From: Afifella sp. IM 167
GTDB taxonomy: Bacteria; Pseudomonadota; Alphaproteobacteria; Rhizobiales; Afifellaceae
Assembly (NCBI RefSeq): GCF_020144925.1
Contig: NZ_NSLC01000011.1
Span: 62,001-126,000, forward strand
Direction of reading: 5' to 3'
DNA: 64,000 nt
Below the pieces are notes generated by a model, which saw only the letters and a list, made by a program, of their open reading frames with translations, was not told the DNA's origin and ran no database searches. The position numbers were made by a program, and so were the translations under genes. Numbering within the stretch: position 1 is the stretch's first letter; the number at the start of each line of letters is the position of its first letter. Of the stretch, positions 15,476 through 24,322 are shown one piece after another.

Positions 15476-18400
15476 CTACGAGGCCTCCTGCGGCAACCCG
15501 CCCGCCGCCTGCGGCAAACGCCGCGGCGACGCCTCGGCCGGCCTTGCGGCCAGCTCGGCCTGGGCGAGGAGTTGCGTGTTGCCGCCGGCGGCGGTGGTGT
15601 CGATGCACAGATGCCGCTCATGCGCGACATGGGCGATGTCGGGAAGCGAGCGGATGAGGGGCAGGATCGGACCTTCCCGCCGTGCAAGCGCCCGCGCATA
15701 GGCCTTCGCGCGTTCTTCATCGCCCCACCACAGCGCGCCCGAAAAGCCCGCAAGGCCGAGAAGGGCCTCGGGCTCGACCCCGCCATCGGCGGCGACCGCC
15801 TCGCCGCCCAGCGCCTTCACGGCCTCCACCTGCCGGGCGGAGGCCGCCTCCCCCGGGCCGAGGCAGAGGAGCGGCGCGCGGGCGACAAGCGTCAGGCGGT
15901 TGAGCTCGCCCGTCGGGCCGGGCATCTCGGTCGCGGAGATCGTCCGCCCGCGCGGTGCCGCGACAAGCGCCGCCGCAAGGCTCGCCAGATCGGCCGGCCT
16001 TTCCCAGCCAATGCCCGGCGCAGGGGAATCCGGGCGGGTGAAGCGGCGCAGATAATTGGGGCCACCGGCCTTCGGCCCGGTGCCCGAGAGCCCCTCGCCG
16101 CCGAAGGGCTGGCTGCCGACCACCGCGCCGATCTGGTTGCGGTTCACATAAAGATTGCCGGCGGCGACCTTTCCTGCGACCGCGCCGACGCGGTCGTTGA
16201 GCCGCGTATGCAGGCCGAAAGTGAGCCCGTAGCCGGTGGCGTTGACGGCCGCCACGACGGCGTCGATCTCGCTTGCCCTGTAGGTCGCCACATGCAGCAC
16301 CGGGCCGAAGATCTCGCGTTCCAGATCGGCGATGCCGCCGACACGGATGAGGGCGGGACCGAGGAAGGCGCCGCCTTCCGGCGCCCCGATCTGCCGGATC
16401 AGGCGTCCCTCGTGCCGCGCCGTCTCCACATAGGCGGCGATGTCGCGCTCGGCCTCGTGATCGATCAGCGGCCCGACGTCGTTGCTCAAGTGCCAGGGAT
16501 CGCCGAGCGCGAGCTCGTCCATCGCGCCTTCCAGCATGGCGATCAGGTCGTCAGCGACATCCTCCTGAACATACAGACAGCGCAGCGCCGAGCAGCGCTG
16601 GCCGGCCGACTGGAAGGCGGAGGCGACGATGTCGCGGATCGCCTGTTCGGGAAGAGAGGTGCTGTCGACGAGCATGGCGTTGAGCCCGCCGGTCTCAGCG
16701 ATGAGCGGCGCATCGGCGGCAAGATGCTCGGCCATGGCGCTGCGGATGAGGCGCGCCGTCTCCGTCGAGCCGGTGAAGGCGACGCCGGCAATACGCACAT
16801 CCGAGGTGATCGCCGCGCCGATGACGGAACCCGGGCCGGGCAGGAGCTGCAGGGCGTCTCGCGGCACGCCAGCCCTGTGCAGGAGACGCACGGCATGCGC
16901 AGCGATCAGCGGCGTCTGCTCCGCCGGCTTGGCGATGACGCCGTTGCCGGCTGCAAGCGCGGCGGCGACCTGCCCGGTGAAGATGGCGAGTGGAAAATTC
17001 CACGGGCTGATGCAGGCGAAGACGCCGCGCGGCGGATCGGCGAGCGCCGCCGCGCCGGCCGCATAATAGCGGAGGAAATCGACGGCCTCGCGCAGCTCGC
17101 CGACGGCATCGGCGAGCGTCTTGCCGGCCTCCCGCGCGAGAAGCGCGAAGAAGGTGCCGAATTCCTCTTCGTAGAGATCCGCTGCGCGGGCGAGGATCGC
17201 CGCCCGTTCGGCCGCGGATGCCGCAAAAGCCCGTGCCGCCGCCAGCGCCGTCTCGACATCGGCCGCGCTGGCGTTCGTCACCCGGCCGACCGGCGCCCCG
17301 GTCGCGGGATCGAGGGACATTTCGCTTTCGCCGCCCGTCACCGAACCGGCGATCAGCGGCGCCGCCTCGACGGGAGGCGCCACATCGCGCGCGGCGAAGA
17401 TCCGGGCAAGGGTCGGGCCGTGGCTGATGTCGAACCCGGCCGAATTACGCCGCTCCGGCTGGAAGAGGCTGGTGCCAGTCGCAATCCCCCGTCCCGCATT
17501 CGCCGCGCCCCGGTCGAGTTCGGCGAAGGGGCAGCCCACCACCGCCTCCGGCGCGACCTTCTCGTCGGCCAGCTTGTTGACGAAGGAGGAATTGGCGCCG
17601 TTTTCCAGAAGCCGGCGCACCAGATAGGCGAGGAGCTCGCGATAGGCGCCCACCGGCGCATAGATGCGGCAGCGGACGTTTTCTTCCGCAAGCACGATAT
17701 CGTGCAGGCGCTCGCCCATGCCGTGCAGGCGCTGCAGCTCGAAGGCCTCGCGCGGCAGGCCCTGTGCCATGTCGAGCACGGCCGCGACGGTGTGGGCGTT
17801 GTGGGTGGCGAATTGCGGGTAGATCCGGCCCGTCATGGCGAGGAGCTTTCGCGCATTCGCCAGATAGCTCACATCCGTCGCCGCCTTGGCGGTGAAGACC
17901 GGAAAGCTGTCGAGGCCCTTCACCTGGGCGCGCTTGATCTCGGTATCCCAGTAGGCGCCCTTGACGAGGCGCACGGCAAGGCGCCGGTCGAGGCTTTCGG
18001 CAAGCCCGTAAAGCGCCTCGATCGCGCCACCGGCCCGGCGCCCGTAGGCCTGGACGACGACGCCGAAGCCGTCCCAGCCGGCAAGCTCGGGATCGGCCAG
18101 CACGGCCTCGATCACCTCCAGCGACAGGGTGAGCCGATCGGCCTCCTCCGCGTCGATGGTGAAGTTCATTCGGGCGCGGGCGGCCTGGCGCGCCAGGTCC
18201 CGCAGGACCGGCACGAGCTCGGCCATGACCCGGCCGGACTTTGCCACCTCGTAGCGCGGATGCAGGGCCGAGAGCTTGACGGAGATGCCCGGATTGGCGC
18301 GGAAGTCGCGCGCCGCGGCGTGCCCGCCGATGGCGTCGATGGCCGCGGCATAGCTCTGCCGGTAGCGCGCCGCATCGCGGGCGGTCAGCGCCGCCTCGCC

Positions 18401-18979
18401 GAGCATGTCGTAGGAGTAGGTGTAGCCCCTTGCCTCCTGCCGGCTTGCACGGCGAAGAGCCCCTTCGATCGTCTCGCCGAGGACGAACTGCCGGCCCATC
18501 TCCTGCATCGCCCGCCTTGCGCCGAGACGGATCGCGGGCCTTGCGAGGGAGCGAAGCGCCGGCCTGAGCGAGCCTTCTTCTTCCTCGTCTTCCCGCAGGA
18601 TCGCCTGAACGAGCAGGAGCGCGCGCGTCGCCGCGTTGACGATGCGCGAGGGCGAGCGGCCGAGATGCTTTCGCCAGTCCGTCGGCACGATCTTGTCGGC
18701 GATCAGGCGGTCCTGTGTCGGCGCGTCCGGCACGCGCAGGAGCGCCTCGGCCAGGCACATCAGGGCGATCCCCTCCTCGCTCGCCAGACCGTATTCGGCG
18801 AGGAAGACCTCCATCAGGCCGGGGCGCGCGCCCTCGCGGATGCGGCGGACCAACTCGGTCGCCCGCTCCGAGATCGCCCGCTGCGTGCCGGCCTCGAAGC
18901 CGGCCTCTTCGCGCAGCCTTGCAACGAGTGCGGCTTCATCAGCCGTCTTGCCTTCATCGAGGATAGAAAGTTGATCCAT
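15476..18979 (-). CDS. putA: Bifunctional proline dehydrogenase / L-glutamate gamma-semialdehyde dehydrogenase
   Basis: It is 1167 residues and oxidises proline to glutamate using FAD and then NAD+. The order is an N-terminal arm, a proline dehydrogenase barrel (about 100-430, with YSYDMLGEAA, GISVKLSALHPRY, RLVKGAYWDTEIKRAQ and QFATHNAHT), an aldehyde dehydrogenase domain (about 490-980, with SPWNFPLAIFTGQ, FTGSTETARLI and catalytic C796 in GQRCSALR) and a short C-terminal domain. There is no ribbon-helix-helix DNA-binding domain, so this PutA is not its own repressor, and that job fits the divergent Lrp gene 61 bases away. ATG 18979 is chosen because the in-frame extension further upstream runs through the divergent regulator. 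Confidence 0.96.
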   Translation of the reverse strand: MDQLSILDEGKTADEAALVARLREEAGFEAGTQRAISERATELVRRIREGARPGLMEVFLAEYGLASEEGIALMCLAEALLRVPDAPTQDRLIADKIVPTDWRKHLGRSPSRIVNAATRALLLVQAILREDEEEEGSLRPALRSLARPAIRLGARRAMQEMGRQFVLGETIEGALRRASRQEARGYTYSYDMLGEAALTARDAARYRQSYAAAIDAIGGHAAARDFRANPGISVKLSALHPRYEVAKSGRVMAELVPVLRDLARQAARARMNFTIDAEEADRLTLSLEVIEAVLADPELAGWDGFGVVVQAYGRRAGGAIEALYGLAESLDRRLAVRLVKGAYWDTEIKRAQVKGLDSFPVFTAKAATDVSYLANARKLLAMTGRIYPQFATHNAHTVAAVLDMAQGLPREAFELQRLHGMGERLHDIVLAEENVRCRIYAPVGAYRELLAYLVRRLLENGANSSFVNKLADEKVAPEAVVGCPFAELDRGAANAGRGIATGTSLFQPERRNSAGFDISHGPTLARIFAARDVAPPVEAAPLIAGSVTGGESEMSLDPATGAPVGRVTNASAADVETALAAARAFAASAAERAAILARAADLYEEEFGTFFALLAREAGKTLADAVGELREAVDFLRYYAAGAAALADPPRGVFACISPWNFPLAIFTGQVAAALAAGNGVIAKPAEQTPLIAAHAVRLLHRAGVPRDALQLLPGPGSVIGAAITSDVRIAGVAFTGSTETARLIRSAMAEHLAADAPLIAETGGLNAMLVDSTSLPEQAIRDIVASAFQSAGQRCSALRCLYVQEDVADDLIAMLEGAMDELALGDPWHLSNDVGPLIDHEAERDIAAYVETARHEGRLIRQIGAPEGGAFLGPALIRVGGIADLEREIFGPVLHVATYRASEIDAVVAAVNATGYGLTFGLHTRLNDRVGAVAGKVAAGNLYVNRNQIGAVVGSQPFGGEGLSGTGPKAGGPNYLRRFTRPDSPAPGIGWERPADLASLAAALVAAPRGRTISATEMPGPTGELNRLTLVARAPLLCLGPGEAASARQVEAVKALGGEAVAADGGVEPEALLGLAGFSGALWWGDEERAKAYARALARREGPILPLIRSLPDIAHVAHERHLCIDTTAAGGNTQLLAQAELAARPAEASPRRLPQAAGGLPQEAS

Positions 18980-19040
18980 TTCGCGCCATGCCTGATAACT
19001 AGCCCAATTGAACCGTTCTATCGGAGTCAGGGCAGCCGAA
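18980..19040. promoter_or_regulatory. Compact divergent putA/putR control region
   Basis: Only 61 bases separate the two divergent start codons. The region is AT-richer than its flanks (ataactagcccaattgaacc) and must hold both ribosome sites, so the promoters and any Lrp-type operator probably overlap each other or extend into the coding sequences. I could not assign individual boxes with confidence. Confidence 0.4.
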
Positions 19041-19571
19041 ATGACCAATGTTGGGGACTCGACAGAGAATTCGCCCAAAATCGAGGACAAGAACAGGGCA
19101 TTCGATCCAACGCGGCTCGACCGTACGGACCGCGCCATCCTGCGGGCCCTTTCGGCCGATGGCCGCATCTCCCTGTCGAAGCTCGCCGCGGCCGTCGGCC
19201 TTTCCAAGACGCCGGTGCAGGCGCGCGTGCGGCGACTGGAACAAAGCGGCGTGATCCACGGCTACCGGGCGATGCTGTCGTCGCGCAAACTCGGCCTGGA
19301 GCATCTCGCCTTCGTCGAGGTGCGCCTTACCGACACGCGCGAGAGCGCCCTCAAGGCCTTCAACAAGGCGGCCCGCCAGGTGCCGGAGATCGAGGAGTGC
19401 CACATGATCGCCGGCGGCTTCGACTATCTCCTCAAGGTGCGTACCGCCGACATGGTGGAATACCGCCGCGTGCTCGCCGAAGTGATCTCCGCCCTGCCGA
19501 ACATCGCCTCGACCTCGACCTATGTCGTCATGGAGGCGGTCAAGGACGACGCGGTGTCGCCGATCCCCTGA
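19041..19571 (+). CDS. putR: Lrp/AsnC-family regulator of proline utilisation
   Basis: It is 176 residues. The helix-turn-helix is at about 27-75 (LDRTDRAILRALSADGRISLSKLA, then VGLSKTPVQARVRRLEQSGVI). A C-terminal RAM/AsnC ligand-binding domain ends at VVMEAVKD, with the family's HMIAGGFDYLLKV segment near residue 130. Divergent placement next to putA matches the PutR activators described in Agrobacterium and Rhodobacter, which switch on putA when proline is present. ATG 19041 is preferred. An alternative in-frame start at 19008 would leave only 28 bases to putA. It ends 21 bases from the convergent acyl-CoA ligase gene. Confidence 0.9.
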   Translation: MTNVGDSTENSPKIEDKNRAFDPTRLDRTDRAILRALSADGRISLSKLAAAVGLSKTPVQARVRRLEQSGVIHGYRAMLSSRKLGLEHLAFVEVRLTDTRESALKAFNKAARQVPEIEECHMIAGGFDYLLKVRTADMVEYRRVLAEVISALPNIASTSTYVVMEAVKDDAVSPIP

Positions 19572-19592
19572 ACGGCGCGGCTTTCGCCTCCC

Positions 19593-21236
19593 TCAGGTCA
19601 GGGCCGACAGGGAGGGCGCGGCAGCGTCCCAGGTCTCGATGCCGTTCGCCGCGAGGGCGGGCAGCACGGCCTTCTTGGCGATCTTGCCGGAGGGCGTCTT
19701 CGGCAGCTCGGGAAGATAGGCGACGTAGCGCGGCACCTTGAAGGGCGCGAGCTGCTTGCGGCACCAGTCGACGACGGTCTCGGCCGGCAGATCGGCGGGC
19801 GCCACGCCCGGCGCGAGCTTCAGGCAGGCCATCACCTCCTCGCCGCGCAGATCGTCCGGCACGCCCACGGCGGCGGCCTCCTCCACCTGGGGCAGCGACA
19901 TGAGCACGCTTTCCACCTCGCTGGCGGAAATGTTCTCGCCGCTGCGCCGTATGACGTCCTTGATCCGCCCGAGCATCGTCATGAAGCCGTCGCGGTCGCG
20001 CACGAACAGGTCGCCCGAGCGGAACCACGCGCCACAGAAGGCGGCGCGCGTCGCTTCCTCGTTGGCGAAATAGCCCTGCATCACGCCGGGCCCGGCGATC
20101 CAGAGTTCGCCGGGCGTGCCGTCGCGCACCTCGTTGCCCTCGGCATCGACCAGCTTCAGGTCCCGAAAGGGCACGGCGAGGCCGCAGCTTCCTTCCATCC
20201 AGTCGACCTCGTAGGGCATCGCCACGGCGGCACCGGTCTCCGTCGTCCCGTACATCTCGCGCACCGGCGCGCCGCCGAGGCGCTCCTCGACGTCGGCGCA
20301 CAGATGCTTCGGCATGGCCATGGTGCCAGCCCAGGCCAGGGAAAGATCGCCCCGCCGGGGGGCGAGCGGCTGCTTGGCGAGCGCCGGCGTCACGCTGCAG
20401 AACTCGATGCGATGGGCGAGCAGCCGGTCGAGCATGCGCGTCAGGCTCGGGCGCGGGGCGACGCAGGCGGTGATGCCGCCCCAGAGCGCCATGAGGAAGC
20501 GCCACTGGCCGCCCATGTAGTGGAACGGCATGTCATGCAGCAGCCGGCCGATCGGCGGTCCCTGATGAAGCCGCGTCAGCGCGAGCACCAGCCAGTAGCG
20601 ATGGGGGAGCACGCAGGCCTTGGGTGCCCCCGTCGAACCTGAGGTGAACTGCAGGGTCATGACCTCGTCGAGGTCGACCTGCGGGTTCTCGGCGAGCGGC
20701 TCCGACGCCGAAACGAGCTGATGCCATTCGCCCGCCGTCCCTGAAACGGCGGCGCCATGCACCACCACGCGCCCCAGCGGCAACGGAAAAGCCTCGCCCT
20801 CGCGCTCCAGCAGATCGCGATGCGCCGCGTCGATGACGAGGAGCTCGGCGCGGCCGCCGGTCAGCACATGGTCGAGCTCGCGCTGCGTGTAGCGCGTGTT
20901 GATCGGGATCATGACGGCGCCGAGACGTGCAAGCGCCATCCAGGTGATGGCGACCGCCGGCACGCTCGGAAGCATCACGCCGACTTGGGTGCCGCGTGCA
21001 ACGCCGAGGCGGCGCAGTGCGGCGGCGCAGCGTGCCACCTGTTCTCCGAATGCGCCGAAGGTCAGGCTCTCGCCGTCTTCGATGGAGAGCCAGCAGACCC
21101 GGTCGCGGTAGCGCTCCACCGCCCGATCGAGGAGCGCGCCGAGATTGGCCGGCAGGGGCGTTTCCTCGACCTCGCGCCTCTTCCGGCCCAGCGCCTCCAG
21201 GATGGCGGCGCGACGCGCGGCCTCGGCTTTGCTCAT
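19593..21236 (-). CDS. AMP-dependent acyl-CoA synthetase/ligase
   Basis: This is a 547-residue adenylate-forming enzyme. Motifs in order are the P-loop-like LQFTSGSTGAPKACVLPH near residue 205, YGTTETGAAVAMPYE near 310, the hinge region SGDLFVRDRDGFMTMLGRIKD near 405 and the C-terminal lysine in TPSGKIAKK near 520. It would convert the carboxylic acid imported by the TRAP system of this operon into its CoA thioester. It is the last gene of the nine-gene minus-strand operon, and its start overlaps the DUF35 stop by four bases. Chain length and substrate cannot be read from the motifs. It is closest in look to medium-chain or aryl/crotonobetaine-type ligases. Confidence 0.9.
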   Translation of the reverse strand: MSKAEAARRAAILEALGRKRREVEETPLPANLGALLDRAVERYRDRVCWLSIEDGESLTFGAFGEQVARCAAALRRLGVARGTQVGVMLPSVPAVAITWMALARLGAVMIPINTRYTQRELDHVLTGGRAELLVIDAAHRDLLEREGEAFPLPLGRVVVHGAAVSGTAGEWHQLVSASEPLAENPQVDLDEVMTLQFTSGSTGAPKACVLPHRYWLVLALTRLHQGPPIGRLLHDMPFHYMGGQWRFLMALWGGITACVAPRPSLTRMLDRLLAHRIEFCSVTPALAKQPLAPRRGDLSLAWAGTMAMPKHLCADVEERLGGAPVREMYGTTETGAAVAMPYEVDWMEGSCGLAVPFRDLKLVDAEGNEVRDGTPGELWIAGPGVMQGYFANEEATRAAFCGAWFRSGDLFVRDRDGFMTMLGRIKDVIRRSGENISASEVESVLMSLPQVEEAAAVGVPDDLRGEEVMACLKLAPGVAPADLPAETVVDWCRKQLAPFKVPRYVAYLPELPKTPSGKIAKKAVLPALAANGIETWDAAAPSLSALT

Positions 21237-21655
21237 CGCGCGATCCGGAAGGTCGGCAGCGGAAAGCGGGCAGCGTCGGCCTTGCCCACAAGGGCGACGC
21301 CTGCCCCGCTCTCAAGCTCCTCGCCGTCCGCCACGAGAACCCGGGCGATCATCGAGATTCCCTCCTCCAGAGCGATCTCGGCAAGGCCGATCGGCGCCTC
21401 GGCATCGAAGGGCGCGGGCAAGCCGCGATGGATCACGGAGAAGGAGACGACGGTGCCCTTGCCGCTCGCCGGCCGCCAGACGAGCCGGTCCGACCAGCAA
21501 TGGGGGCAGACCGGGCGCGGATAGAAGACAGCCTTGCCGCAGCCTTCGCAGTGCTGCAGCACAAGCTCGCCCGCCTCCCGCCAGCGCTTCAGCATGGGCG
21601 CATTGTCGGGCGTCACACGCGCCTCGGGATAGGCGGCGCTCACTTCGTTGGTCAT
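21233..21655 (-). CDS. DUF35 OB-fold/zinc-ribbon protein, partner of the thiolase-like protein
   Basis: It is 140 residues. The rubredoxin-like zinc ribbon has CEGC (C36, C39) and CPHC (C50, C53), followed by an OB-fold (about 60-135) with GKGTVVSFSVIHRG. DUF35 proteins form obligate complexes with thiolase-fold enzymes, for example the archaeal thiolase/HMG-CoA synthase complex and the Ltp2 aldolase complex of steroid side-chain degradation. The gene overlaps both neighbours by four bases, the thiolase-like gene upstream and the acyl-CoA ligase downstream, which supports a complex acting on CoA esters. Confidence 0.9.
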   Translation of the reverse strand: MTNEVSAAYPEARVTPDNAPMLKRWREAGELVLQHCEGCGKAVFYPRPVCPHCWSDRLVWRPASGKGTVVSFSVIHRGLPAPFDAEAPIGLAEIALEEGISMIARVLVADGEELESGAGVALVGKADAARFPLPTFRIAR

Positions 21656-22872
21656 TGCGCGCGCTCCAGGATCATGGCGCTTGCCGAAAGGCCGTGGCCG
21701 TAGGCGACCATGCCGTAGCCGGAAACGAGGCCGCGCCGCGCCCCGGCGACCTGGCGCGCGCCGCCCTCGCCGCGCAGCTGGCGGACGGCCTCGGTGAGGC
21801 CGATCATGCCGCCGCCGCCGCCGGTCTGGCCGCAGGAGAGCTGGCCGCCCCCGGTGTTGAGCGGCAGGTCGCCGTCGAAGGTCATGCGCCGTTCGGCGAG
21901 AAAGGGGCCGATCTCGCCCTTGGCGCAGAAGCCCAGATCCTCCAGCTGGATCGCCACCATGATCGGGTAGTCGTCATAGGCCTGGACGAAATCGAGGTCC
22001 CCGGGGCCGAAGCCCGCCGTTTCGTAAAGGTCGTCGCGGAAGACTTCCCAGCCGCCCCTGAGCGGGCTCACCTCGCCGAGGGGGTGGTTGTGACGCTCCG
22101 CGGCCGCCCGAACCGCCACAGCCTTGCCGGAAGGCGCCTCCTCAAGCGGTCCGACGAGGATCGCTTCGGCGCCCGAACAGGGCATGACGCAGTCGAAAAG
22201 GCGGATCGGGTCGGCGATCAGCGGCGCCGTGAGATAGTCCTCAAGGGTCATTTCCTTGCGCAGGAGCGCCGCCTCGTTCCGCCGCGCATTGGCGCGCTGG
22301 TCGACGGCGATGCGGCCGAGCTGCTCGCGCTTGGTGCCGTAGGTCTGCATGTGCTTGCGCTGGATGATGCCGAAAAGGCCGTTCATGCCGCCGAAGCCGT
22401 GCGGCGCCAGATAGTCGCCGATGGAGCCGTTGAAGCGCCCGATCCTTCCACGGAAGAAGGCGCCGTCCTGCGCGGCACCGGCCAGGCAGAGGACATGGCT
22501 CGCCCGCCCGGCCTCGATGGCGTGGACGGCGTCGAACACGTTGACGACGGCGCCGGCGCCTCCGGCATTGCCAATGCTCGCCCAGGAGACGGAAAGGCCG
22601 AAAGTCTCCGCCAGCGTCACCGCATTGTCGGGCGGCAGCGTCGTGGAGCTGACGGAAATTCCGTCGACCGCCGAACGCTCGAGCCCGGCACTTGCGAGCG
22701 CCGCACGCGCGGCTTCGGCCATATAGCCGGCCTCCGAGCGGCTCGGGCTCTTCTCATAGGCCGAACTGCCATAGCCGATGATGCCGATGCGATCGGAGAC
22801 GGCGCGATCGGAGACAGCGCGATCGGAGACGGGGCGCGCGGGCGCGCGGGACGTGGAGGGGGACTGGCTCAT
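21652..22872 (-). CDS. Thiolase-fold protein lacking the thiolase catalytic residues (SCP-x/Ltp2-like, possible retro-aldolase)
   Basis: It is 406 residues with two thiolase half-domains. The nucleophile motif NxxC reads N102-A-G-G105, so Cys is Gly. The second-half GHP motif reads G348-Q349-T350, so His is Gln. The NEAF block is replaced by AYDDYP (299-303), which retains a tyrosine (Y299). These are features of the DUF35-dependent lipid-transfer-protein group, in which some members, such as Ltp2, are aldolases rather than thiolases. Cleavage of a beta-hydroxyacyl-CoA is therefore more likely than thiolysis. The N-terminus holds a threefold AVSDR repeat encoded by a 15-bp tandem repeat (22791-22835), which makes the exact start uncertain. 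It is co-translated with its DUF35 partner. Confidence 0.87.
   Translation of the reverse strand: MSQSPSTSRAPARPVSDRAVSDRAVSDRIGIIGYGSSAYEKSPSRSEAGYMAEAARAALASAGLERSAVDGISVSSTTLPPDNAVTLAETFGLSVSWASIGNAGGAGAVVNVFDAVHAIEAGRASHVLCLAGAAQDGAFFRGRIGRFNGSIGDYLAPHGFGGMNGLFGIIQRKHMQTYGTKREQLGRIAVDQRANARRNEAALLRKEMTLEDYLTAPLIADPIRLFDCVMPCSGAEAILVGPLEEAPSGKAVAVRAAAERHNHPLGEVSPLRGGWEVFRDDLYETAGFGPGDLDFVQAYDDYPIMVAIQLEDLGFCAKGEIGPFLAERRMTFDGDLPLNTGGGQLSCGQTGGGGGMIGLTEAVRQLRGEGGARQVAGARRGLVSGYGMVAYGHGLSASAMILERAQ
22791..22835. repeat. Three 15-bp tandem repeats inside the thiolase-like gene
   Basis: The unit gatcggagacggcgc is repeated three times with one or two substitutions (agc for ggc in copy 2, ggggc for ggcgc in copy 3). 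It encodes the N-terminal AVSDR repeats of the minus-strand gene. The unit length is a multiple of three, so copy-number change would not shift the frame. Confidence 0.85.
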
Positions 22873-22884
22873 CGTTTCTGCCTG

Positions 22885-24273
22885 CTATCCGATCAGCGCC
22901 ACGAGCCTGTCGAGCGAGGCGGCCCCTTCGATGCCGTTGATCTCGTCGATGATGTCGTCGACGCGGCTGTCGCCCAGCGCCGCCGACGAAAGATCGGCAA
23001 ACTTGCCCTCGATCTCGGCGCGGCTCATCGGCGCCTCCGGCTCGCCCTTCGGGAAGGGAACGAGGCGCTCGAAGCTGCGGCCATCGGCAGCGCTCACCGT
23101 GACATGGGCCGGCCATTCCTGAGGGAAGCGCGCCGTCATGCCGTCATCCGCCTGCACTTTCACCCGTTCGGCGAAGGCCTGAAGGTCGGGGCGCGCGACC
23201 AGATCCTCGGTGAAGTCCGATTCGCCCACTTTGCGCTTGAAAGCTGCGACCGCCAGACTGAAGGGGATGCTCATCTTGGCGTCGAAGAGGCTCTGCGGCC
23301 TGGTGCGGTGCGGCCGCCCGTCGACGGCGATGCCGTAGGTGGTGATCACGACAGAGGCGATGTCCTGCGGCTCAAGGTCTTCGGCGGCGAGAATATCCAG
23401 GAAGCCGTCGATCGGCGCGTGGTTGTAGCGGCAGCAGGAATAGGGCTTCAGACTGGTGCGCGAGACTTCCCACACCTCGCCCATATTTTCCGTCACCAGG
23501 GAGAGATCGTAGTCGCCGGAAAAGCTCTCGCAGAACCCCTTGGGCTGCTCGATCACGTTGCGGCTGCCGGTGAAGCCCCTGGCGGCGAGAAGCGCGGCGA
23601 GGACGCCGGCGCTCGCCGCATGGCCCGGACAGAGCCGCTTTCCCATGTCGCCGTCGCCATAGATCGAACTGTTGATGCCGGCCGCCTGCACGCCTGCCAG
23701 GCCAAGGGCGTCGCGCATGCGCTCGCTGTCGAAACCGAGCAGCGCACCTGCGGCGGCCGCCGCGCCGAAGGTGCCGCAGGTGCCCATGCTGAGAAAGCCC
23801 CTGCGCCAATGGTCCGGCTGCACGGCGTTGGCGATGCGCAGGCACGCCTCGTAGCCGACGATGATGGCGCGCAGAAAGTCCGCCCCGCTCGCCTTCTCGC
23901 GCTCGGCAATGGCGATGGCGGCGGGAACGACGGCGGCGCCGACATGGGTGATGGAGGGCCGGTGCGTATCGTCGAGCTCGATCACATGCGCGATCAGGCC
24001 GTTGAGATAGGCCGCATTGGTGCAGGAGGTGCGAAAGCCGAGACCCCAGGCCGAGCTTTCCGCCGTTCCTCCGAGCGCGCCGAAAACCTCGGCGGCGATA
24101 CGGGCTTCTTCGGTGCGAAGGGCGCCGAAGGCACAGCCGAGGAGGTCGAGCACCATGACGGCGGCATCGTCGCGGGCCTTGCGCGGCACATTCTCAAGTT
24201 CGATGCCGACGAGGAAGTCGGCGAGCGCCTTGGTGACGGCCCTGTCCTGCAGGCCCCCAGCGTGAACGTTCAT
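22885..24273 (-). CDS. MmgE/PrpD-family protein (2-methylcitrate dehydratase-like)
   Basis: This 462-residue, full-length family member has an N-terminal helical domain with FGALGGTAESSAWGLG and LNGLIAHVIELDDTH near residue 100, and a C-terminal lid domain with YSCCRYNHAPIDGFLD near 285. The family includes 2-methylcitrate dehydratase, cis-aconitate decarboxylase and iminodisuccinate epimerase, so a dehydration, hydration or decarboxylation of a polycarboxylate is expected. It lies between TRAP permease and thiolase-like genes in the same operon and without prpB or prpC. The 2-methylcitrate cycle is therefore unlikely, and a role on the imported acid is more plausible. Confidence 0.88.
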   Translation of the reverse strand: MNVHAGGLQDRAVTKALADFLVGIELENVPRKARDDAAVMVLDLLGCAFGALRTEEARIAAEVFGALGGTAESSAWGLGFRTSCTNAAYLNGLIAHVIELDDTHRPSITHVGAAVVPAAIAIAEREKASGADFLRAIIVGYEACLRIANAVQPDHWRRGFLSMGTCGTFGAAAAAGALLGFDSERMRDALGLAGVQAAGINSSIYGDGDMGKRLCPGHAASAGVLAALLAARGFTGSRNVIEQPKGFCESFSGDYDLSLVTENMGEVWEVSRTSLKPYSCCRYNHAPIDGFLDILAAEDLEPQDIASVVITTYGIAVDGRPHRTRPQSLFDAKMSIPFSLAVAAFKRKVGESDFTEDLVARPDLQAFAERVKVQADDGMTARFPQEWPAHVTVSAADGRSFERLVPFPKGEPEAPMSRAEIEGKFADLSSAALGDSRVDDIIDEINGIEGAASLDRLVALIG

Positions 24274-24322
24274 CGGGATGGATCACTCCGGTTGAAGATC
24301 GGATCGAAAGCTTCGCCCACCA

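Noticed and set aside
15278-19741. A 1487-codon open frame on the plus strand opposite putA
   Set aside because: It lies antisense to the fully recognisable PutA and AMP nucleosidase genes, is rich in Arg/Gly/Ala/His without any domain, and arises from the third-position GC bias.
21652-22872. Assigning an ordinary acetyl-CoA acetyltransferase
   Set aside because: The Cys and His required for thiolysis are replaced by Gly and Gln.
22885-24273. Assigning the MmgE/PrpD protein as 2-methylcitrate dehydratase of propionate metabolism
   Set aside because: prpB and prpC are absent and the gene is embedded among TRAP and thiolase-like genes, so only the family name is justified.
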